A DNA stretch of 8,743 nucleotides from Myxococcota bacterium (GTDB lineage Bacteria > Myxococcota_C > UBA6777): the NCBI GenBank assembly GCA_963169055.1, contig CAUJFU010000071.1, forward strand, positions 1 through 8,743. Direction: 5' to 3'. Made by a program: the position numbers and the translations under genes. Positions 1-7,700 of this stretch are shown here, one piece after another. Each line of letters opens with the position of its first letter. The stretch's first letter is position 1. Below the pieces are notes generated by a model. It saw only the letters and a list, made by a program, of their open reading frames with translations. It was not told the DNA's origin and ran no database searches.

Positions 1-54
1 GCATACCGAAAGAAGCGCATCACCATGGTGGATATTCCTTTGAGTTGGGTATAA
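1..54 (+). CDS. possible 3' end of an upstream gene (partial)
   Basis: Frame 1 is open from the window edge to a TAA at 52-54 and reads AYRKKRITMVDIPLSWV. The alternating polar/hydrophobic ending could be a terminal beta strand, and its codons are ordinary for the window. A competing reading is frame 3, open from position 3 to a TGA at 174-176, which contains GYSFELGIRKNKRFAAGVRF, also strand-like but with several rare-type codons (ATA, AGA, AGG). Either could be chance, because so short a stretch carries little coding signal. No function can be assigned. Confidence 0.25.
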   Translation, partial: AYRKKRITMVDIPLSWV

Positions 55-327
55 GAAAAAACAAAAGATTCGCTGCTGGGGTTCGTTTCTTGAGTGATCA
101 CTGCCTCCTCTACCATGAGCGCGATAGGGATACACCTCTTCCCATCGGGCCGTTGCATAGCCTTGCAAAAATATGACAAGAAAATTCGGTGGATTTCGCG
201 AACACAATCTTTGCGTAAGAACGAACAATACATTCTTCTACATATCCATTGTTGAAGCTTGCGCTTTTCAGAAAGTGAAAAAGTGTGTATTGTTTCGCCT
301 GAATCTTCAAACGATGCGGAGGTGATC
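55..327. other. upstream intergenic region
   Basis: I see no convincing gene here apart from the possible frame-3 tail up to 176. It contains a perfect 10-bp palindrome AGTGATCACT at 93-102. It also has a weak hairpin at 122-147: CGAT and GGGA, with a bulged A between them, pair with TCCC and ATCG across a 9-base loop. The hairpin has no T-run, so it is not a clear terminator. I could not identify a well-matched -35/-10 pair; TTGCGT at 211-216 has no good partner at 16-18 bases. The promoter of the 328-1743 gene must lie here or further upstream. Confidence 0.5.
318..327 (+). promoter_or_regulatory. extended ribosome binding site of the FGE-domain gene
   Basis: GGAGGTGATC lies directly before the ATG at 328, with the GGAGG core five bases from the start. 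All ten bases match the usual complement of the bacterial 16S rRNA 3' end. This fixes the start at 328 rather than at the in-frame TTG at 259, and the protein then begins right at its signal peptide. Confidence 0.85.
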
Positions 328-1743
328 ATGCACCATTGGCGGGCGTTGCTTTGTGTGGGGGGAATCGGTTTGTTGTGGGTGTTGGGTGCCGGAGGAGATG
401 TTCGGGCGGGAGACGCCGATGTCATAGGGATGTTGCGCCGGCTGCAATCGCGCTTTGTGACGTTGGACACTCGCTTTCTGGAGACAGCCCGCTTGGTGGC
501 CGCTGCAAAACAACAAGTCGACGCTGCGAAACAACAGGCCGACGCCGCGAAACAGTTGAGCGAGCGGGCGCTCCAAGAGGCCGCTCTCGCAAGACAACAA
601 GCCGCCCACGAGACCGCTCTCGCAAGACAACAAGCCGAAACTGCAAAACAAGCCGCCGAAGCCTCCCAAGAAAAAGTCGCACAAGCCGCCAAGCAAATCA
701 AACAGGCCGAACAATCCGCCCAGATCGCACGACAAGAAGCCGCCAAGCAAATCAAACAAGCCGAGCAATCCGCCCAGATCGCACGACAAGAAGCGACCGC
801 AGCAAAACAAACCGCCGCCTCCTTTGAACATCGCCTCCAACAACAAGCTCTCGCCATCCGAACCCTTCAACGACAAATGGAGCAACAGGCACCGAAGATC
901 GAAGCCTTGTCCACACAAGCAGGGCAACCCAAAAGGTTTATGGTCGACGGTGTGGCCTTTTTCGGGCGCTGGATCCCACGCGGAACCTTTTGGATGGGAA
1001 GCCCTGAGAACGAACCTTATCGAGATGGCGATGAAGGGCTACAGAGAAAGGTCCGAATACGTCAAGGGTATTGGATGATGGAGAGCGAAGTGACCCAAAG
1101 ATTATACAAGGCGGTCACAGGCACGCATCCTTCGCACTTTTCATCGTGCGGCCCCAATTGCCCTGTTGAAAGTGTGAGTTGGCATCAAGCGGCGCTGTTT
1201 GCGAACCAGCTTTCGGAGAAGATGAGGTTGCCAAAGTGCTTTGTGTGCGGCGGTGAAAACGATGCGTTGCGATGCGATGGGATAGGAAACAAAAACAGCG
1301 ATTACCTCGGATGCAAGGGATGGCGGTTGCCCACCGAAGCGGAATGGGAGTACGCAGCACGCGCAGGAACCACAAGCCCTTTCCACACAGGGCCGTGCCT
1401 CTCCACAAGCCAAGCCAATCACAACGGCAGCTTTGCCTTGGCGAATTGCCCGACGGGAGACAACAGAAAAAAAACCATCGAGGTTTGCAGTTTGGCCCGA
1501 AACAACTGGGGATTGTGTGACGTGCATGGCAATGTGTACGAATGGGTGTATGACGGATACGAAGCAGCAGCCTATCGTCTCCTCAAAGAAGAGGATCCCA
1601 TCTACACAAAAAAAACCTTATTTCGTGCGATGCGAGGCGGCGGATGGCAGAACTACGCCCAAACTTCACGCGCTGCCTTTCGGCATAGAACCGCCGCCAC
1701 AGACCGCTACACCGATCTTGGCTTTCGCCTCGTGAAGCGCTGA
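328..1743 (+). CDS. exported coiled-coil protein with C-terminal FGE-sulfatase (SUMF1-type) domain
   Basis: The product has 471 residues. Residues 1-27 form a signal peptide (HHWR, then a hydrophobic core, with likely cleavage after VRA). Residues about 45-195 are an Ala/Gln/Lys/Glu-rich coiled coil with 7-, 11- and 18-residue repeats. Residues about 204-471 form the FGE-sulfatase fold: GTFWMGS at 219-225, VSWHQA near 283, GWRLPTEAEWEYAARAG at 331-347, GLCDVHGNVYEW at 395-406, MRGGGW at 435-440 and GFRLVK at 465-470. True formylglycine-generating enzymes carry two copper-binding cysteines just after the GGS motif. Here the aligned positions appear to be Asn442 and Ser447, so sulfatase activation is unlikely, and a binding or structural role, or another chemistry of this broad superfamily, is more plausible. 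Ten cysteines in the domain (for example C274, C279, C304, C307, C316, C329) suggest disulfides in an exported protein. The gene converges on the giant gene at 1760-8524. Domain assignment is secure; biological role is unknown. Confidence 0.93.
   Translation: MHHWRALLCVGGIGLLWVLGAGGDVRAGDADVIGMLRRLQSRFVTLDTRFLETARLVAAAKQQVDAAKQQADAAKQLSERALQEAALARQQAAHETALARQQAETAKQAAEASQEKVAQAAKQIKQAEQSAQIARQEAAKQIKQAEQSAQIARQEATAAKQTAASFEHRLQQQALAIRTLQRQMEQQAPKIEALSTQAGQPKRFMVDGVAFFGRWIPRGTFWMGSPENEPYRDGDEGLQRKVRIRQGYWMMESEVTQRLYKAVTGTHPSHFSSCGPNCPVESVSWHQAALFANQLSEKMRLPKCFVCGGENDALRCDGIGNKNSDYLGCKGWRLPTEAEWEYAARAGTTSPFHTGPCLSTSQANHNGSFALANCPTGDNRKKTIEVCSLARNNWGLCDVHGNVYEWVYDGYEAAAYRLLKEEDPIYTKKTLFRAMRGGGWQNYAQTSRAAFRHRTAATDRYTDLGFRLVKR
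502..564 (+). repeat. three 21-bp heptad-coding repeats
   Basis: Three consecutive 21-bp units encode AAKQQVD, AAKQQAD and AAKQLSE (residues 59-79). The third unit is the most diverged. The seven-residue period is that of a canonical coiled coil, and the DNA similarity suggests growth by unit duplication. Confidence 0.8.
581..637 (+). repeat. 24-bp identical direct repeat, 33-bp period
   Basis: Positions 581-604 and 614-637 are identical over 24 bases. They encode two copies of ALARQQA spaced 11 residues apart, a hendecad rather than heptad step inside the coiled coil. Confidence 0.85.
685..792 (+). repeat. 54-bp tandem duplication in the coiled coil
   Basis: Copies at 685-738 and 739-792 differ at only two bases, both silent (CAG/CAA and GAA/GAG). 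Each encodes the same 18 residues, starting AAKQIKQAEQSAQIARQE. Near-identity at silent sites implies a recent duplication, and 18 residues keeps the helix close to coiled-coil register (7+11). Confidence 0.92.
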
Positions 1744-1759
1744 TACGATCTGTCCAAAG
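1744..1759. other. 16-bp gap between convergent stop codons
   Basis: The TGA at 1741-1743 (+) and the TAA at 1762-1760 (-) face each other across 16 bases. I see no stem followed by a T-run for either strand, so transcripts probably run into each other or end by another mechanism. Confidence 0.7.
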
Positions 1760-4700
1760 TTAATCAAGATAAAAAAGACGGATACGGAGACTTTTGATCT
1801 TAAGATGGCGGAGCAATCTCTTGCTTTTGGGGGCCGTGATGCGGATCTCCCAACGAGTAAAAGGGGAGAGATACAACAGAGAGTTTCCGACATCCGCAGG
1901 CGGCTCGAAACGTTGATAGGTTGCGCCGCTACAGGTATCGTTGAGCAGCGGTGCCCCCAAGTTGATCTGGCCTTTCACGGAATCTTTGCGCGGGGGTTGT
2001 TTGCCTTGAAGTTCGGCAAGATAGCGGCCCCGCCAATGGATCAAGTTGGTTTGATCGAGAGGATGTCGCAGTCGGATCTCGGTACTCATCGTGTTGGTTT
2101 CCAATTCTTGCGGATCCGATGCAACACCCAGATAAAAGCGAACATCTTTGATCTTGATGTTTCTTTCTTCCTCGCTGAGATGGAGATCTTCGTAGCTTGG
2201 AGCCAGTCGTAAGGTTCCCGTCTCTTGGAATATCTCGATGGCTTGACGGTAGCGCGTGGGTTTATCGAAAAAGAAAGTCCTGTCTTTACAACGAACCCCC
2301 CTCCCTCCTATCGTCCAAAGAGATCGAATGGCGTTCAATTGATTCTGCATATAAAGGGGAAAATGTTCTGTATCTTTTCCATAGTATATCTTGCTTTGAT
2401 TCGAGATATCGAAACCAAGACAGCGCATCGTTCCGTGAGCGGCGCGCAAGCTTTCGCCCATCCTTGCGAGTGCTTGGGCGCGTAAGTCTTGGAGAGCAGC
2501 AAGGCTCCACGTCGAAGAAAAGAAGTCTTTGTATGGAGGCGGATATTGCTCGGTCGATCTCTGGCGCAAGCGCAGGCGCAACGTGGCGATCTGAAGGCGT
2601 TTCTTTTTGATCAGCCTCCGAAAATGTTGTTGGCGCAGATCTCGGATCTTGCGCATGATCTCTCGAACATCCACACGTTTTTGGGCGATTTGTTCGCGTG
2701 CGTCACCTCCTTTTAACAAAAGATTCGCCTCATCCAACCGCAACTCCATCTCTTCCTGTTTGGTGCGGAGTTCTTTTGTTTTGAGGAGGCGTTGCTTAAG
2801 GTGGTGTTCGTGCGTTTCGAGGGAGAGCGAGGCTTGTTGTTCCCGAAGGGTAAGGATTTCACGCATCCAGCCGGTACGAGCGAGGCTTTGTTGGTAGCGC
2901 AGATACGCTTGTCGAGCTTTTTGGAGGCGGATCGAGCCTTCTTGCTTCTGGACTTCGGCTTGTAGTTGCTTTTTGTGCTTTTGTGTCTCTACCGTCGCGA
3001 GCTGTCTTTCGATCTTGGTCAAATCAGCTTGTGTTTCAGAGACATAGCGAGGTAGTTCTTCTTGGACAAAGCGACGAAATCGCTCAAATGCAGCCCGCCG
3101 TTGTAGAGTGCTGTCAGACTCTACTGACTTTTCGAGGCGCTCTTTTTCTTCGAGTAGCCGCTTTTGGAAGCGTGCCATCTGGGCTGTGTAAAGGCGCTGT
3201 AAGACGCTGGGATCGGAGAGGGTTTGTAAGCGCAAAAGTTTTTGTTTTTGCAGGACTTCGTTGGACCGAGGATACAAGGCTTGGATTCGACGTTTGGCTT
3301 CGGGAAGCAAAACGGCCCATCCGTCCGAAGAGCGGGCGAGTTTTTGACGAAGCTCTTGTGCAAGTGCCAAGAAACGCTGTTCTTGCTGTTGCTTGTTGTA
3401 TTCTTGTAGTGAACTCGCTAACAAGGCAACCGCTTTTTCTTTGGGCAAGATCAAAAATTGAAGATAATGATGATACGCAGGATTCTCTTTTTGGAATGCG
3501 ATGATTCGCTCTTGCAAGCTCAGCCATCGAGCAGCTTGGAACATAAAAAAGTCTTTTTGATACCTCTCCACACCGAGAGGCGGGGTGCTTCGATCTTTTT
3601 CAAGGTCGCGCAAGAGCGAGAGAAAAGAAGTGTGGGGCGAGAGGGTGCTTTGTGTCGCAACAGAAGTCGCCTCGGCTTGATGCGAAAGAGCAGAAGCTAA
3701 GGTTTGGCGAAAAGAAGCCTCGGCCTTTTCGACAGCAGCCTTCCATGCGTCGGCGGTTTGCTTTTCGTGAAGTTTTTGTCGGATACCTTTGACCAAGGCG
3801 ATCGCATCTTGTTCAAGAAGAGCGCGCAGGATCGGCACCCACGAGCCAAAGCGGCTTTGCAAGATATCGGGGGACCCGAAGAAAAGTGCATGAAGAAGAT
3901 CAGCCTTTTCTTGCGGACGATATCCTAATTTTTCGAGGATGATAGGTAAAAGACTCATCGACAATTGAAGTACATTCGCTTTTGCCAAAGGATACAAGAC
4001 CTCCTTTGAAGCAAAGCGAAGGGTGCGAAGCTGTTTCCCGTAAGTGCGAAGGCGAGGGGCGTGTAGGCTAAGTCGAGCAAATTGTGTTGGATTCCATCGT
4101 TTGGTTTTTCGCAGCACGTGAGTCCATATCGAAAAGACTTGTTCACCAGAAAGCGATTTGACTTGTGAAAGTAGGCGGTTGGACCATCTTGTCAAATGAA
4201 GTTCAAAGAGTTCATCTGGCGTAGGAAAGATTCGATACCGCTGATCCAATGCTCTCAGTTCGGCGAACAGAGGGGATGTTGTCGGGTAGTTGCGCAAGAA
4301 ATGCAAGCTGTGGTGCGCCGCAAGCAGCTTCAGCCCTTTTTTAGAAAGCAGCGGGAACGCAGCGAGTTTTTCAACCAAGGCTTTTTGGTGAAGATCAAAA
4401 GCCGCTTCAAGCAGAGTCCGTTGCCAGCCTTTCTTGGCCTGTTGCGAGAGTTTTTGAAAGGCCAACGGAACAAGGCTACGATGGGCAAAGTCCGGCATCG
4501 TGACCACAAGGCGACGGATCGAGTGTTGTAACCAGAGTCTTTTCTCTTTTGGAGAGAGAGACATGGGTAAAGAGGCCAACGCTTTTTGTGCTTCTTGAAA
4601 CAACAATGTGAGCGATTTGTTATAAGACGAAGAGGTTTGTGTCTGTCTGATCCACTCCGCGACTCTGGGGACAGATGTCGCACGCGAGATCAGCAAAAAA

Positions 4701-7700
4701 CTACTTTCCGTCGCAAGATCCAAAGCAGCCCCTTGCCAATCCTTGTCGACGAAAGCCTTGCCCACAACAGAACCCGCGCTCAGTCCGAGATGAAGACCAA
4801 GCACAGGGTTGCCTGCATAAGAACCAATCACGGCCCCCAACAAAGCGCATCCAATCAGAACGAGGCGTTTCCAAAAGCGTTTTTTGTGCTCGGCTCGGAT
4901 CTGTCGATCGAGTGCTGGGATCTGTTGGTTTGCTTGTTGGATGATCTTTTTGGCGAGCTGTTCGGCGGCTTGGATAGCGGACTTGCGTGCGAGGATCTCT
5001 TGACGTAACAATTCGATCGCGATCTCGCTTTCTTCGATGCGGATCTCCCAAAGTGCAAGAATTTGTTTTTGTTGAGATCGATGGGCAAGGCTTTCTTGTT
5101 CGGCTTGTGTTGCTTGGGCTTCAAGTAGTTGTTGCTGTTCTTTGTTTCCAGCATTTTTCTTGCGTAATATCTGTTGCTCAAGGCGTGCAATCTTTTGCCG
5201 AATCTTTTCAGAAGACACACCTTCTTCTTGAATGTTTTTTTCTAACTCAGCTCGTTGTTGGCGTTTTTGAGCGATATCGCGGCGCAGCCGAGCAATTGAA
5301 GTGCGCTTTTTTTCTAGGCTTTCAAGCGCTTGTGCGATCTCTTTTTGGTAGAGAGCCGCTTGGGCTTCGAGTTCGGCACTTTGGGCCTTGTGTCGCAGTT
5401 CCAACAAGTCCTGTTCGGCCTTTTGCAAAGACTGCTCGATGGCTTGGCGTTGTTGGTCAAAGTGTCGAGAGATACGAAGGGCGTCTGCTTGCTTTTGTTT
5501 TTCTTGCCGAAGGACGCGGCGAAATTGTTCGCTGTTCTCTTTGATCGCTTCCAAGTCGTTTTGAAAATCGCTTTGAAAAGCCATCGGATGCAAAGGGAGT
5601 GTGGTCGTGCATGGGTCGTTTGGGTGGCCTTGTTGAAACTGCGCAAGCACTCGATCATGGCTGCGTGCAAGGCGGATCTGGGCCATGATCGACCAAACAA
5701 TCCAAGCGATCTCAAGTCGACGCAGTTGAACCGCATCAGGCCAACGGGCGTGTTCTTGTTCAAAGGGTTGCCAAAAGACTTCTTGAGCGGAGGGAGCGTC
5801 GGTAGCGTGGAGATCATCTTTGCGCTCCAACAAAGCATCTGATCGGGAAGGGCTTTTGAGCGCACGATAAAGAGAATGGGATATCTGTTCGCGTTGTTTT
5901 GGAGTGGCATGAGAAAAAGCGCGTAGGATGCTCTGTTCGATGGCTTCGGCGGCTGCGTTGGATTCTTCGTCAGAAAGGCGCTTGAGGCCGAAAAAGCTAC
6001 GGCGTTTGACACATGCCAAAAGGGTCTGGAGATGGATCATCTCGCGCATATCGTCGAAAGGTTGATCAGAAAAAGGTTCGGTAGCGCGGCCCAAACGATC
6101 CTTGATCTCCTCGCAGGGAAGATCGCGTTGGAGCAAAAGTTTGCTCCATTGCTCTAGCAACGCCTTTTCGCGGGCGTGTGCTGTGTTGTTGTGTGAAGCG
6201 ATCTTTTGAAGCAAGGCAGCGATTGGTTGCGTGGCCTCAAATAGACCGCCTTGATGGATGCTTGCGATGGTTTTTTGCAGAGAAAGCTTGCTTTCAAGCG
6301 TCGTGCGTATCGGTTGGCTGTAGAGATCAGAAGAAAAAGACTGGTTTACTTTTTCTTCTATATCACTAGGCAATTGATCTTTTTTGCACGAATGATGTTT
6401 TTCACCCCACAAATGGATGGCCGTTTGAAAGAGCTGGTTGCGCAACTCAGGCCCAACCGATGGACGAGGTGTCAAGAGCAAAGACAACCATGATTTTTCT
6501 TGGCAACTTTCATGAGGGGCGATTTGTCGAGCAAGATCGAGCAACGCGGAGATGGAAGCTTGGTGGGTGTCGTCTCGCTTGTTGGAGAGAAGTGCTTGAA
6601 AGTCTTGTAAAAGAGCCTGTTGGATGGCTCGCCGCGTATGGGCAAGTTCAGGAAGAGACGGATAGTGGGGAAAAAAGCGCGGAAGCTGTTGACGTAGGAT
6701 GCGCAGGGATGCGAGATAACGAGCGCTTGAGATCGACGGGCGTTGCTTGATCAAAGCGAAAAGCAGGTCTGCTTGGCGTGATATCTCGTCAAGGCGTTGT
6801 TGTTTTTGACTGACAGGGAGGGTGCGCCATGCGAAAAGATGTGCGATCAACGATCGCCCGCGTTGGTCGAAGGTACGGGCGATATGGCATTTGTACGTAT
6901 GTTCTTGACAATTTATATGATCTATAATGCGAAAAATCTCTTGGATCATTTTAGCTTGAAGCGTTCGAGGGAGTAAGACACGCAGATCGTCGCCTAGAGC
7001 GTGGCGGCTTGCAGCGACAAGAAAGTATCCTTGCCAAGGCTCAACGGTTGTTTGATTGCGCAATACGCGCCAAGTGCGGGCGATATCGCGCAACGTTTGG
7101 TTGTGCGGGGTTTGAGATGACGGAAGGGAAAGGCGAGTATCGGCCAGAAAGACATCCAGCAGAGGACGCAAAACCTCGATGGCATGAGGGTTTTGGTTTG
7201 AATTCAACATCAAGGAGTGAAGGGTCGCTCGATGGGCCGAATGGTTCAGGTCAAAACAACAGCGAAACGCAGCATCTGCGAAGGGACGCAATCTTGGTTC
7301 TTGTGTACGAACTCTGTAGAAGAGATCGAAGAGGCGTTGTTTTGCAGCAGGAGAAGAGATCTGTAAGTGTAGGAAGATCTGGAGAATCATCTGACGATAC
7401 AGCAACGGATCAGATATCTTCTCGAATTGCAAGTCATCGTCTTTGCGTATCTCGGGATCGGCCTCTTCAAGAAGTGTATCCGTTCGGAAGTAAAAGCGAT
7501 CTTGTTGAAGGCTCAGGGCATCGGAGGTGAGTTGGAGAGAAGGTTGAAAGATCTTCGCGAGTTCGCGGATCGTGCGATTGCGTTGGCTATCGTGATGATC
7601 TTTGTAGGCGCGTTGAAAGGCCGCACGCAGCAACCAACGGCGTTTGAACGGTGCCGCAGACGGCGGATGGGCTTGGTTGATCGTATCGTCTGCAGGCTCC

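Noticed and set aside
110-310. 66-codon minus-strand frame upstream of the FGE-domain gene
   Set aside because: Short, no ribosome binding site and no recognisable feature; consistent with chance in non-coding DNA.
259-327. Start of the FGE-domain gene at TTG 259 (23 extra residues)
   Set aside because: It would put a polar segment before the signal peptide and has no ribosome binding site, while ATG 328 has a ten-base match to the 16S rRNA 3' end.
336-827. 163-codon plus-strand frame rich in Arg/Thr/Ser
   Set aside because: It is the shifted reading of the same repeat DNA as the FGE-domain gene, and its composition is only a repeat by-product.
307-927. 206-codon open frame on the minus strand opposite the coiled coil
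   Set aside because: It is the antisense shadow of Ala/Gln/Lys-rich repeats: Leu/Cys/Gly-rich low-complexity protein without a ribosome binding site. The plus-strand frame has a signal peptide and a recognised domain.
4987-5544. 185-codon plus-strand frame opposite coiled coil 1
   Set aside because: Phe/Leu/Val-rich antisense of Gln/Glu/Lys heptad codons, a typical artefact of coiled-coil genes.
5314-6012. 232-codon minus-strand frame inside the giant gene
   Set aside because: It overlaps the giant gene on the same strand in another frame, has Lys/Asn/Arg/Ser-rich low-quality sequence, no signature, and the main frame is intact through it.
7009-7530. 173-codon plus-strand frame opposite the N-terminal part of the giant gene
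   Set aside because: Arg/Gly/Ser-rich composition, no start signal and no motif; the opposite strand is a continuous coding frame.
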